Shown here: one piece after another, positions 52,645 to 61,854 of the stretch | How the letters are laid out: each line of letters starts with the position of its first letter | How positions within the stretch are numbered: the first letter of the stretch is position 1 | NCBI GenBank assembly: GCA_910584945.1 | Contig: CAJUDY010000016.1 | Coordinates: forward strand, 8,420-72,419 | Origin: an uncultured Lachnospiraceae bacterium | GTDB lineage: Bacteria; Bacillota; Clostridia; Lachnospirales; Lachnospiraceae | Direction of reading: 5' to 3' | Length of the DNA: 64,000 bases | Program-made: the position numbers and the translations under genes | The notes under the pieces: model-generated | The model's database searches: none | What the model was told of the DNA's origin: nothing | What the model saw: the letters and a program-made list of their open reading frames with translations, nothing else

Positions 52645-52899
52645 TTGAAAAACCTCCTGTTATATTTTGTGAAGTAGCTCCTTCACTCGTTTTGTTGCAC
52701 AAATTATAACGGGATTTTCCGGCGGGATATATTAAAGTTCTTACCAAAATGTCAAATTCATGACACATTTTTCGTGATTTTATTCTGCAGACACGCCCCC
52801 TGTATCTTCTAATTTGTTTTAGGTCATGATTCTGATATTTTTCGCATGGTTTTTATTTATACCGGTCTGTAATATCCTCTATGATAACTTTATCTATAT

Positions 52900-53082
52900 G
52901 ATGCCAGGGTCAAAAGGTCATGTATGACATGCCTGCATGTCAATACATGACTTTGGGACCCGAAAAAACATGAAAAAGTAGCCCGATAGGGCGGATTTTG
53001 AATGTTTTTAGGATTGCGGGAGCATGAAATGCGGAGCAATCCGTAGGCATCAGGGGGCAAAAAACCTTTTGACCCCAACATC
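52900..53082. mobile_element. MITE-like element with inverted ends and an 8-bp direct repeat
   Basis: 183 bp without a gene. Ends are GATGCCAGGGTCAAAAGGT (52900-52918) and, inverted, GATGTTGGGGTCAAAAGGT (53064-53082): 19 bp with three mismatches. The exact octamer ATCTATAT flanks both sides (52892-52899 and 53083-53090), as expected of a target duplication. Inside are several hairpins (arms 52917-52932/52935-52951; GCCC/GGGC 52981-52992; GGATTGC/GCAATCC 53011-53042). A structured RNA is an alternative. It sits in the divergent gap 52645-53113. Confidence 0.7.
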
Positions 53083-53113
53083 ATCTATATATGTTTAGAA
53101 AGGAGCAGATCTA

Positions 53114-55813
53114 TTGAATCAAATAAAATTTATGGATGAACACGGCAGTTTTCTGATCAGACAGCCGGAAAATACAAGTTACCTGTACTTCCCTCTTGCA
53201 TCCGAATGCGGGCTGAAAAGCGCCGTCACCCCCAGCCTTGGCGGCGATGCCAAGATCGACCAGGAGACCTTTCTGCTGGAACCGGTAAGCTCCGAGAACC
53301 TTCATAATAATCGTTCCACCCGCAACTTCTGGTTCCGAAAGGGCAGCGGCGAAGTGTACTCGGCTGCCGGATCCTCCGCAGAACAGGAGGCGCAGCGATT
53401 CACGGACACGCAGGACGACAGCGAGCTGACCGCGGGATTCATGTGGCAAACCCTGACCCGGTCCTCCAGAGTACATCAACTGACCTCTGCGGCTACTTCC
53501 TTCATCCCCCAGAACAGCAATGTGGAAATCCTGTATGTGACGGTTCAGAATCAGGCAGAAACCCCTCAGGAATTTACAGCATATGCCGCCATCCCCATCT
53601 ATGGAAGAAGCGCCGACAACATCCGCGACCACAGAAATGTCACTTCCATGCTCCACCGGATCGAGACGACCAAAAATGCTGTGCTTGTCTGTCCCACCAT
53701 GTCTTTTGACGAAAAGGGCCACCGCCCAAATGAAAACATCTATTATGCAGCCGGCTGGACTGAAGACGGCTGCGCGCCGGAGGCATTCTATCCCACGGTG
53801 GAAAGTTTTATCGGCGAAGGCGGAACCTTCACGCACCCCCGGGCGGTCTATGAATCCTGTCCTGGTGAACCGGCTTTTTATCAGACCGCCGGCAGGGAAG
53901 CCATGGGCGCCTTCCGCTTCGCGCCGGTCCTGCTTGCTCCCGGAGAAAGCGCGGATTATATCGTTCTCATGGGAGTGGAAAACAGCCGGGAAGAGATCCA
54001 AAACCTGGTCGACCGCTATCATACGGGCAGGCAGATCCAGAAGGCCCTGGAAGAAACGAAATCCTACTGGCAGAACCAAGTGGACATCGATTTCCACACG
54101 AAAGAGGCCGGCTTTGACCGTCTGATGAAGTGGGTCTGCTTCCAGCCTTATCTGCGCCGGTTATTCGGCTGCTCCTTCCTCCCCCATCACGACTACGGAA
54201 GAGGAGGCCGTGGCTGGAGAGATCTGTGGCAGGACTGTCTCTCTTTGCTTTTGCTGAATCCGGAGCAGGTTCGCTCCATGATCACAGCGAACTATGAAGG
54301 CGTGCGCATGGACGGAACGAATGCAACGATTATCGGAAGCGGAAACGGCAGCTTTATCGCCGACCGGAACGGAATCGCCCGGGTCTGGATGGATCATGCG
54401 CTCTGGCCGCTGATGACGACCAGACTCTATATCGATCAGACCGGAGATGTGGAACTGCTGAACCAGGAGGTTCCTTATTTTAAAGATGCACAGATTATGA
54501 GGGGAACAGACACGGATGATCTGTGGGATTCCACCCATGGAGACCGGCAGTGTACTACAGGGCATACCGTCTATACCGGCAGCATCCTGGAGCATCTCCT
54601 GATCCAGCAACTGACCTCCTTCTATGAAGTGGGCAGCCATAACATCTTCCGGCTTCGGGGAGCTGACTGGAACGACGCTCTGGACATGGCCTCCGAGCAT
54701 GGGGAGAGCGTGGCATTTACCTGTGCCTATGCCGGAAATCTGCTGGACCTAGCAGCCCTGATCCGTCTTCTTGACAGTCATTCTTCCACGCATACGGCGG
54801 AGCTTTCCGAAGCACTCACAGTTCTGTTGGAAGACGACACGGAAACCTTTGACAATATCCATAAAAAGCAGCAGATCCTGTCGGAATACTGCGCATCCTG
54901 CCGGCATGAAGTCAGCGGCCGGCGCGTCACCCATTCTCTGTCCGCCCTTGCGGTTAATCTGGTCCAGAAGGCAAACTGGCTGATGGAACATATACGGGAG
55001 CAGGAATGGATCGACGCCCCCGAAGAGGAAGGATGGTTCAACAGTTATTATGACAACCACGGACGGGCGGTGGAAGGAATTTTCGGCGGACAGGTACGCA
55101 TGATGCTCACCGGACAGGTCTTTGCCATCATGAGCGGCGTCGCGGAGGATGAGCAGATCCGTAAGATCACAAAGAGCGCGGATCACTATCTCTACCGGAA
55201 AGAAATCGGCGGGTACCGTCTGAATACGGACTTTCAGGAACTGAAATTCGACATGGGTCGCATGTTCGGATTTGCCTACGGGGAAAAAGAAAACGGCGCG
55301 GTTTTCTCCCACATGACAACCATGTACGCCAACGCCCTGTATCGAAGAGGCTTTGTAAAGGAAGGCTTCAAGGCGTTGAAAACCCTTGCGGACACGGCTC
55401 TGAATTTTGACATAAGCCGCATCTATCCGGGCATTCCTGAATATTTCCGCGCAGACGGACGGGGCATGTACCAGTATCTGACCGGCGCCGCCAGCTGGTT
55501 TATGATGACCATGCTCACGGAAGTCTTCGGCGTCCGGGGAGAGGCGGGCGATCTGGTGCTGCATCCAAAGCTTCTGGCCTGCCAGTTTGATACGGATGGA
55601 ACCGCTTCCGTTGCCGCCTCCTTTGCAGGGAAACGCTTTACCATTGTATACCGCAACAGGAATCATAAAGACTTTGGTTCTTATGTCATCGGATCTGCTG
55701 CATGCGACGGCAGGGAACTGCCGGTGGGAGAAGAGTCATTTCTCCTGATCCCCCGCAGGGATCTTATCGCATTGTCAGAGGACTTGCATCAGATCGTTAT
55801 TAATTTAACATAG
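53114..55813 (+). CDS. GH94 phosphorylase, cellodextrin-phosphorylase-like
   Basis: 899 residues. The start is TTG, preceded by AAAGGAG at good spacing. The N-terminal beta-sandwich (YLYFPLASECGLKSAVTPSL) is followed by the (alpha/alpha)6 barrel: GGRGWRDLWQDCLSLLLLNP, MDGTNATIIGSGNGSFIADR, and RGADWNDALDMASEHG with the catalytic Asp. GH94 enzymes split beta-glucosides with phosphate, giving glucose-1-phosphate. Length and the central motifs resemble cellodextrin phosphorylases more than cellobiose phosphorylase, but linkage specificity cannot be fixed by eye. The second GH94 gene follows after 34 bp. Confidence 0.85.
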   Translation: MNQIKFMDEHGSFLIRQPENTSYLYFPLASECGLKSAVTPSLGGDAKIDQETFLLEPVSSENLHNNRSTRNFWFRKGSGEVYSAAGSSAEQEAQRFTDTQDDSELTAGFMWQTLTRSSRVHQLTSAATSFIPQNSNVEILYVTVQNQAETPQEFTAYAAIPIYGRSADNIRDHRNVTSMLHRIETTKNAVLVCPTMSFDEKGHRPNENIYYAAGWTEDGCAPEAFYPTVESFIGEGGTFTHPRAVYESCPGEPAFYQTAGREAMGAFRFAPVLLAPGESADYIVLMGVENSREEIQNLVDRYHTGRQIQKALEETKSYWQNQVDIDFHTKEAGFDRLMKWVCFQPYLRRLFGCSFLPHHDYGRGGRGWRDLWQDCLSLLLLNPEQVRSMITANYEGVRMDGTNATIIGSGNGSFIADRNGIARVWMDHALWPLMTTRLYIDQTGDVELLNQEVPYFKDAQIMRGTDTDDLWDSTHGDRQCTTGHTVYTGSILEHLLIQQLTSFYEVGSHNIFRLRGADWNDALDMASEHGESVAFTCAYAGNLLDLAALIRLLDSHSSTHTAELSEALTVLLEDDTETFDNIHKKQQILSEYCASCRHEVSGRRVTHSLSALAVNLVQKANWLMEHIREQEWIDAPEEEGWFNSYYDNHGRAVEGIFGGQVRMMLTGQVFAIMSGVAEDEQIRKITKSADHYLYRKEIGGYRLNTDFQELKFDMGRMFGFAYGEKENGAVFSHMTTMYANALYRRGFVKEGFKALKTLADTALNFDISRIYPGIPEYFRADGRGMYQYLTGAASWFMMTMLTEVFGVRGEAGDLVLHPKLLACQFDTDGTASVAASFAGKRFTIVYRNRNHKDFGSYVIGSAACDGRELPVGEESFLLIPRRDLIALSEDLHQIVINLT

Positions 55814-55847
55814 ATGAATATTACAACGAAAGGACAGACAACAGCAT

Positions 55848-58259
55848 ATGAGATATGGATATTTTGACGACAAAAACCGGGAGTATGTGATCGACCGGCC
55901 GGATACGCCGGCGCCCTGGGTGAATTATCTGGGTTCCCCGGAATACGGCGCGATCATCTCCAACCATGCCGGCGGCTACAGCTTTGTAAAATCCGGCGCA
56001 AACGGGCGGATTCTCCGTTATGTTTTTAACAATTTTGACCAGCCGGGAAGATACCTCTATATCCGTGACAATCAGTCCGGGGATTACTGGTCTGCCTCCT
56101 GGCAGCCGGTGGGCAAGGATCTCGCACACTACAAAAGCACCTGCCGCCACGGAATGGGATATACCCGCATGACGGCATGCTATGACGGGATCGAATCCGA
56201 AGCCCTCTATTATGTTCCCTTGGGAAAAAGTCATGAAGTGTGGGCGCTTTCTGTCACGAACCGTTCGGACGTCCAAAGGGATCTGACGCTGACCGGCTAT
56301 GCGGAATTTACCAACCACAGCAATTATGAACAGGATCAGGTAAATCTGCAGTATTCGCTGTTCATCTCCAGAACGCAGTTCCAGAGCGACCGGATCATCC
56401 AGCAGATTCACGGCAACCTGGACGCCCTGTCCGAACAGGAGCAGATTGATGAGAAAAATGTAACCGAACGATTCTTTGGACTCTCCGGTGCGAACGTATC
56501 CTCCTACTGCGGAGAGAAGGAACATTTTCTTGGGAAATATCACGGATACGGCGACCCGCAGGGAATCGCGTCCGGGGATCTGGGAAATGTGACCAGCTAC
56601 AATGAAAATTCCTGCGGCGCGCTCTCCTGTATCCTCTCCCTGGCTCCGGGCGAGACCAGAACCGTCGCCTATGTGCTGGGGGCGGGCGGCGGCTCTGAAT
56701 CGTCCGCGGTTCTGAACACTTATACAGACCCGGCAGAACAGACCGCCCGGGAACTGGCAGAGCTGAAAGACGACTGGCAGAAAAAGCTGGATCATCTGAA
56801 AGTGGATACCCCAAGCCCGGAATTCAACACCATGATCAATACCTGGAACGCCTACAACTGTTTCATGACCTTTATCTGGTCCAGAGCTGCCTCCTTCATC
56901 TACTGCGGCCTGCGCAACGGCTACGGCTACCGGGATACAGTACAGGACATTCAGGGAATCATCCATCTTGCGCCGAAGATGGCGGCGGAAAAAATCCGCT
57001 TTATGCTCTCGGCCCAGGTGAGCAATGGGGGCGGTCTCCCGCTTGTAAAATTTACCCACTGTCCGGGACAGGAAGATACCCCGGATGACGCCTCCTACCG
57101 GCAGGAAACCGGCCACCCCGCTTACCGGGCGGATGACGCCCTGTGGCTCTTTCCCACCGTATACAAGTACATCGCGGAGACCGGAGACCTTGCATTCCTA
57201 AATGAGGTCATCCCCTTCGCAGACAAAGAGGAGGCGACGGTCTACGAGCATCTGAAACGGGCCATATCCTTTTCCTTCGCCCACCTCGGGCCTCATGGCA
57301 TGCCTGCGGGACTTTACGCGGACTGGAACGACTGCCTGCGCCTGGGCGCCGACGGAGAGTCGTCTTTTGTGGCCATGCAGTTCTACTATGCCATGACCAT
57401 TTTAAAAAGATTCGCGGAATATAAAGAAGATACAGAGTATGCAGAATATCTGGAAGAAAAACAGGCGGAGACGGGCAAGGCCATGCAGGAGCTGTACTGG
57501 GATCAGGACCGCTTTATCCGCGGATACACCGAAGAGGGCGCGCAGATCGGCGCCGCCAGAGACCCGGAAGCGAATCTGTGGCTCAATCCTCAGAGCTGGG
57601 CAGTAATCAGCGGACTTTCTTCTGACGGACAGTCTGATACGGTGCTTTCCAACGTCTATGAACGTTTAAACACCCCCTACGGCGCCCTGCTGATGGACCC
57701 GCCCTACCACACCCATGCGTTCGACGGCGCTCTGGCGGTCATCTATAACCAGGGTACCAAAGAGAATGCCGGCATTTTCTCTCAGTCCCAGGGCTGGCTG
57801 GTGCTTGCGGAAGCCCTGCGCGGACACGGGGACCGCGCCTTTGCCTACTTTATGGAAAATGCGCCTGCCGCCTGGAACGACCGCGCGGAAATCCGCCGTC
57901 TGGAGCCTTATTGTTACGGCCAGTTCACAGAAGGACGGGCAAGCGTCCATCCGGGGCGTTCCCACGTCCACTGGCTGACCGGAACGGCCTCTACCATGAT
58001 GGTGGGATGTGTGGAAGGCATCCTTGGCCTCCGCCCCGATCTGACAGGTATTACGCTGTCTCCGTCGATCCCGAAGGACTGGACACATCTGGAGATCCGA
58101 AAGGATTTCCGGGGAAAGCACCTGCACATCGTGATCGAAAATCCGGACAGGCGGGAGTCCGGATGCGAACGGCTCATCCTGAACGGCCAAGAGCTGGACA
58201 GCAATCATATCCCTGCCGATCTCCTTGAGGATGAGAATGAAATCTGCCTGATTCTTTGA
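55848..58259 (+). CDS. GH94 phosphorylase, cellobiose-phosphorylase-like
   Basis: 803 residues, the size of cellobiose phosphorylase. N-terminal RYGYFDDKNREYVIDRPDTP and PWVNYLGSPEYGAIISNHAG, barrel motifs GLRNGYGYRDTVQDIQGIIH and GLYADWNDCLRLGADGES (catalytic Asp), and the GRSHVHWLTGTASTMMVG region contacting phosphate. It would convert cellobiose plus phosphate to glucose-1-phosphate and glucose, completing the work of the larger GH94. AAAGGA lies about 12 bp before the ATG. Other disaccharides (laminaribiose, sophorose) are possible. Confidence 0.88.
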   Translation: MRYGYFDDKNREYVIDRPDTPAPWVNYLGSPEYGAIISNHAGGYSFVKSGANGRILRYVFNNFDQPGRYLYIRDNQSGDYWSASWQPVGKDLAHYKSTCRHGMGYTRMTACYDGIESEALYYVPLGKSHEVWALSVTNRSDVQRDLTLTGYAEFTNHSNYEQDQVNLQYSLFISRTQFQSDRIIQQIHGNLDALSEQEQIDEKNVTERFFGLSGANVSSYCGEKEHFLGKYHGYGDPQGIASGDLGNVTSYNENSCGALSCILSLAPGETRTVAYVLGAGGGSESSAVLNTYTDPAEQTARELAELKDDWQKKLDHLKVDTPSPEFNTMINTWNAYNCFMTFIWSRAASFIYCGLRNGYGYRDTVQDIQGIIHLAPKMAAEKIRFMLSAQVSNGGGLPLVKFTHCPGQEDTPDDASYRQETGHPAYRADDALWLFPTVYKYIAETGDLAFLNEVIPFADKEEATVYEHLKRAISFSFAHLGPHGMPAGLYADWNDCLRLGADGESSFVAMQFYYAMTILKRFAEYKEDTEYAEYLEEKQAETGKAMQELYWDQDRFIRGYTEEGAQIGAARDPEANLWLNPQSWAVISGLSSDGQSDTVLSNVYERLNTPYGALLMDPPYHTHAFDGALAVIYNQGTKENAGIFSQSQGWLVLAEALRGHGDRAFAYFMENAPAAWNDRAEIRRLEPYCYGQFTEGRASVHPGRSHVHWLTGTASTMMVGCVEGILGLRPDLTGITLSPSIPKDWTHLEIRKDFRGKHLHIVIENPDRRESGCERLILNGQELDSNHIPADLLEDENEICLIL

Positions 58260-58288
58260 TCTGTTAGATCATTTTTTCCCAATCAAAT

Positions 58289-58319
58289 GAGGGAGCGCCG
58301 CGTTTTACGGCACTCCCTC
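58289..58319. terminator. Bidirectional terminator between GH94 and AraC genes
   Basis: GAGGGAG...CTCCCTC with an inner GCCG/CGGC stem; it overlaps the 3' end of the convergent AraC gene. Confidence 0.7.
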
Positions 58320-59096
58320 GTTTCCGGACTTATCCTCCTTCGTCTCCGTCACGATATCCCACTGGATCGTATGATTTAAATCCCGGTATTTCTTCGGCGT
58401 CATCCCCACATATTCCCGGAACTGCTGGATAAAATGACTTTGTGAAGAAAATGACAGTCGGTTTGCAATATCGATCATGGAATACTCACTGTACTGCAGC
58501 AGATTTTTGGCAATCTCGATCTTCTGTCTGCGTATATAGGCGCTGACCGAATCGCCGGTCTCCTTTTTAAACAGACGCGAAAGATAGCTGGCGGATACCC
58601 CAAGCGCCTCGGACAGGTCCTCGATGGTGATGCGCTCTTTGATATGGGCGTAGATATACTCCTTGCAGAGGCTGATGTGCCTGGAATTCGCGTCGCTCTG
58701 GCAGATCTTATGCATCTTCTCCGTATAATCCAGCACCATGGCGTCGTGCAGGTTACGCACACCCTGCACCGTATGTACGTCGTCCAGCTGCTGAATATAG
58801 AAATCGCTCATCCGGAACGCCTGCTCCAGTTCCATGCCCTTCTGCTTGCACAGGCGGGTGACCATGGCGGTAGTAATGACAAAATGATATTTTAGATTCG
58901 TAATGTGATTGCGGGAAAGAATCCCTACTCCATCGCTGTCCAGAAACCGTTCCTGTCTGCAGTTATTTTTAACTGCTTCCACATCGCCGCCGGATACGGC
59001 CTGATAAAACAGAAATTCCTCCGTCGGCTGCCGGTGCTCCATCTCATCGAGCTCGTCTTCTGCTTCCAGGAGATTCCATTTGTCCTGATATCCCAT
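58305..59096 (-). CDS. AraC-family regulator, probable controller of the beta-glucoside locus
   Basis: 263 residues. The C-terminal 100 residues hold the paired helix-turn-helix: TIEDLSEALGVSASYLSRLF and IDIANRLSFSSQSHFIQQFR followed by GMTPKKYRDL. The N-terminal part (GGDVEAVKNNC, NLKYHFVITTAMVTRLCKQK) is the helical sensory region common in Lachnospiraceae AraC proteins linked to sugar loci; it lacks a cupin. CGGAGAAG precedes the ATG. Its position at the end of the GH94 unit suggests that it activates the divergent importer and phosphorylase promoters, both of which lack good -35 boxes. Confidence 0.87.
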   Translation of the reverse strand: MGYQDKWNLLEAEDELDEMEHRQPTEEFLFYQAVSGGDVEAVKNNCRQERFLDSDGVGILSRNHITNLKYHFVITTAMVTRLCKQKGMELEQAFRMSDFYIQQLDDVHTVQGVRNLHDAMVLDYTEKMHKICQSDANSRHISLCKEYIYAHIKERITIEDLSEALGVSASYLSRLFKKETGDSVSAYIRRQKIEIAKNLLQYSEYSMIDIANRLSFSSQSHFIQQFREYVGMTPKKYRDLNHTIQWDIVTETKEDKSGNEGVP

Positions 59097-59323
59097 CGCA
59101 TCTTCTCCGTTTCTGTCTGTAACTTCAGCAATTTCTGTGTTTCGTTTAAAGTATACCTTAAAATGCGGATGGCCTCAATACTCTTTTATAAGGATATTGG
59201 AAGTACGTCCTTTTCAAATGAACATCGGTTTTGCAGGACTTTTCTCCGATTATTGAAAACACAGATGAATTATGGAGGTGGTACAGGGAAAGATTACATG
59301 AGATATACCTGAAGTTGAAAACC

Positions 59324-59342
59324 GGCGGCTTTACTCGCCGCC
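59324..59342 (-). terminator. Terminator of the ascorbate-type PTS operon
   Basis: GGCGGC/GCCGCC stem with a 7-nt loop, followed by TTTTC on the minus strand, 50 bp past the EIIB stop. The rest of the gap 59097-59392 holds no recognisable gene. Confidence 0.65.
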
Positions 59343-59392
59343 GACTCTCTTTAGCTTTCTGTTTACGGTAATTGTTCTGTGCAAAACAGTTT

Positions 59393-59668
59393 CTATTTTC
59401 CAAACGCCGCCTTCAGCTTCTCCTCCATCTCTTTTACGGACACCATATTCTGGATGCCGATGGCCTTTCCTGCCTTTTCCGCGTTGGACACAAGGTCCGC
59501 GCTGCACACGAACAGGTCCGCCGCACCCGGCATCACGTCATCGATGGTGGAGTGGACGACTTCCACTCCGCTGACCCCCAGATTGGCAAGCGCCTTTTTC
59601 ACATTCATCTCCATCACAAAAGATGTTCCAAGACCAGAACCGCAGAAACACATAATTTTGTTAATCAT
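59393..59668 (-). CDS. PTS EIIB component, ascorbate/galactitol type
   Basis: 91 residues. The phosphorylated Cys sits at the start of the P-loop-like CGSGLGTSFVMEMNVKKAL, as in UlaB/SgaB. Normal length. GGAGG precedes the ATG. Last gene of the operon regulator-EIIA-EIIC-EIIB. It would pass phosphate to the sugar in the UlaA-like channel. Confidence 0.9.
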   Translation of the reverse strand: MINKIMCFCGSGLGTSFVMEMNVKKALANLGVSGVEVVHSTIDDVMPGAADLFVCSADLVSNAEKAGKAIGIQNMVSVKEMEEKLKAAFGK

Positions 59669-59786
59669 TTTTCAATCCTCCATTTTAGTTCCGCATCTTC
59701 CCTCACTTCGTTCCGTAAAATCTTTCCGGGGCTGCTTTCGGGCAGATGCTGTTTTTTTGTTTAAATTTATTAGTCTTACAGTATCA

Positions 59787-61160
59787 TCATTTTCCCCTGC
59801 CAATGGTATAGTTGTAGATGATCGGCAGAAGGAAAAGGATCATCACGATGATCATTAAGGTATTGCCTGTGACCACTTTGATCAGATTGCCGAACACGAT
59901 ACCCACCAGCGTAAAATCCGTATCGGAGAAGGTCGTGTTGGCAAAGCCCATAGCTCCCAGGATCGGATACAGCCCCGCCGCCAGGAAGGTGGCCACAATA
60001 CCATGGACAAAAGCTCCGGTCACACAGCCTTTCAGTCCTCCGGTGGCATTTCCGCAGACGCCCGCCGTCGCCCCGCAGAAGAAGTGAAGCACCGCACCGG
60101 GCAGGATGATGGCAACCGCGATCCCGGCCTGGCCCATAAGCGCCAGCACGGCCAGAGCGACAATACCGCCCACGAAAGAACAGAAGAATCCAATCAGCAC
60201 CGCGTTGGGCGCAAAGGGAAATACCGTCGGACAGTCCAGCGCCGGTTTTGCATTAGGCACCAGCTTTTCGGAAATTCCCTTAAAGGCGGGAACCACTTCA
60301 TTGATCAGCATACGCACGCCGGAGAGCACGATATAGATCCCTGCGGAAAAGGTGATAGACTTAATGATGGAGTACAAAACCCAGTTATCACCGGCGAAGA
60401 TCTCCGCGGCTGCCTCCGGGCTGGTAAATACGGCTACGCCGGAAACGACAATGTAGCACAAAAACATCGCCAGCGCAATGGATATGGTATTTTCACGAAG
60501 GAAGGACAGTCCCTGGGGGAAACGAATATCCTCCGTTGTCGTCGTCTTTTCATCACGCCCGAACAACTTGCCGATCTGGGCGCTCAGCCAATAGCAGCCG
60601 CTTCCAAAATGCCCGAGAGCCAGGGAATCGTCTCCAACGACTTTGCGCATGGTCGGCTGCATCAGCGCTGGGAAGACTGCCATGACAAGCCCCATGAGAA
60701 GCGCCCCTGTGAAGATCAGCGCCGGTCCCTGAAGCCCCGCGATGGACATAAGGATCGCCACCAGGCAGGACATATACAGGGCATGATGTCCTGTTAAAAA
60801 GATAAATTTTAGTTTTGAAAAACGCGCCAGCACCAGATTAAAGCACATGCCAAGGGCAAAGATCGACGCCGTCTGCACCGCATAATCGGTCAGCCCCAGA
60901 GAGGTGATTGCCTCATTATTGGGAACGACGCCCTCTACGCCGAACGCGCTCTGAAACAGTTCTCCGAACGGAATGATCGCGTCCTGTACAACATCGGCGC
61001 CTGCATTCAGCACGATAAAGCCGAGGATCGTCTTAATGGTTCCTTTAAAGCAGGTCTGGACATCTTTTTTCTGAAGCAGCAGACCCAGAAGCGCGATCAG
61101 TCCTACAAATATGGCAGGCGTAGATAAAACCTGCTGAATAAAATTTAATATCGTCAACAT
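59787..61160 (-). CDS. PTS EIIC component, UlaA-like
   Basis: 457-residue membrane permease of the ascorbate (UlaA/SgaT) family with about 11 helices. Recognisable parts: FVGLIALLGLLLQKKDVQTC, KTILGFIVLNAGADVV, LTGHHALYMSCLVAILMS, and FPFAPNAVLIGFFCSFVGGI. AAGGAGAAAAGGAA precedes the ATG at 61158-61160. The substrate is presumably a sugar acid or pentitol, as no catabolic gene is in the window to decide. Confidence 0.9.
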   Translation of the reverse strand: MLTILNFIQQVLSTPAIFVGLIALLGLLLQKKDVQTCFKGTIKTILGFIVLNAGADVVQDAIIPFGELFQSAFGVEGVVPNNEAITSLGLTDYAVQTASIFALGMCFNLVLARFSKLKFIFLTGHHALYMSCLVAILMSIAGLQGPALIFTGALLMGLVMAVFPALMQPTMRKVVGDDSLALGHFGSGCYWLSAQIGKLFGRDEKTTTTEDIRFPQGLSFLRENTISIALAMFLCYIVVSGVAVFTSPEAAAEIFAGDNWVLYSIIKSITFSAGIYIVLSGVRMLINEVVPAFKGISEKLVPNAKPALDCPTVFPFAPNAVLIGFFCSFVGGIVALAVLALMGQAGIAVAIILPGAVLHFFCGATAGVCGNATGGLKGCVTGAFVHGIVATFLAAGLYPILGAMGFANTTFSDTDFTLVGIVFGNLIKVVTGNTLMIIVMILFLLPIIYNYTIGRGK

Positions 61161-61176
61161 TTTCCTTTTCTCCTTT

Positions 61177-61611
61177 TTAGTGACTTGCAAAATACTGATA
61201 CAGATGGTCCGCGTCCGGCGCTGTGAGAATCCGCTCCACCGCCTCTTCATCGGACAGAAGCTCCGAAATCTCCATCAGCGCGTCCAGATGGCTGTCGGAA
61301 TCCTTCGCCGCCAGCGTGACGAACAGGCGCGCCGGTACATTCTTTCCGTCAAATACCACCTTGTTCCGAAATAAGGTCACGCCGATCTGTGTCTTCAACG
61401 CCCCCTGCTCCGGCCTTGCATGAGGAAGCGCGATGTTATCCGCGATCACGATATAGGGCCCCATCTTTTCCACATTGGATATGATCTCCTCCTTATAGCG
61501 GGCTTCTACATATCCGTGTTCTTCCAGCGGTTTTACCGCTGTCCGTATGGCCTCCTTCCAGTCCGCCGCCGCATCGCAGATCTGCACATTTTCTTTTTTT
61601 AACAGTTCCAT
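61177..61611 (-). CDS. PTS EIIA component, mannitol/fructose/ascorbate type
   Basis: 144-residue phosphocarrier. The phosphorylated His lies in IALPHARPEQGALKTQIGVT, characteristic of EIIA-2 domains; total length is normal for UlaC/SgaA. The ATG at 61609-61611 is used because AGGAGG lies 7 bp upstream, excluding a longer frame whose extra residues are Pro/Gly-rich and contain the 61664-61707 hairpin. 16 bp from the EIIC gene. Confidence 0.92.
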   Translation of the reverse strand: MELLKKENVQICDAAADWKEAIRTAVKPLEEHGYVEARYKEEIISNVEKMGPYIVIADNIALPHARPEQGALKTQIGVTLFRNKVVFDGKNVPARLFVTLAAKDSDSHLDALMEISELLSDEEAVERILTAPDADHLYQYFASH

Positions 61612-61663
61612 ACAGTTGCCTCCTATTTTTAAGTTCCGCAACTCCCCTTCCAGCCCCCCTGGA

Positions 61664-61707
61664 CCGGGAGGATTTCCAGCCGCCAAAGTGTCAGGAAATC
61701 CTCCCGG
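61664..61707. other. Perfect 14-bp hairpin between regulator and EIIA genes
   Basis: CCGGGAGGATTTCC (61664-61677) pairs with GGAAATCCTCCCGG (61694-61707). No T tract follows on the minus strand, so it looks like an mRNA processing or stabilising structure, or a protein-binding site, that separates expression of the regulator from the transport genes. Confidence 0.6.
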
Positions 61708-61854
61708 GGTCTGTCCGGTTTGTTGCTGTATTTTGTCAGGCGCCGGTACTGCTTCGGCTCCTTCGTTCTGATCACATCCTACCACTGAAATCTTCCGAAT
61801 AGAAGTCCAGGTATCGTATCCGTTTTTTGCAAAAACTGTATAGGAGAAAAGGGG

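Noticed and set aside
55821..57116. 431-codon frame antisense to the second GH94 gene
   Set aside because: Shadow of a well-conserved phosphorylase; no family motif recognisable.
61612..61785. 58-residue N-terminal extension of the EIIA protein
   Set aside because: Its Pro/Gly-rich codons come from a hairpin, and AGGAGG lies before the ATG at 61611, giving the normal family length.
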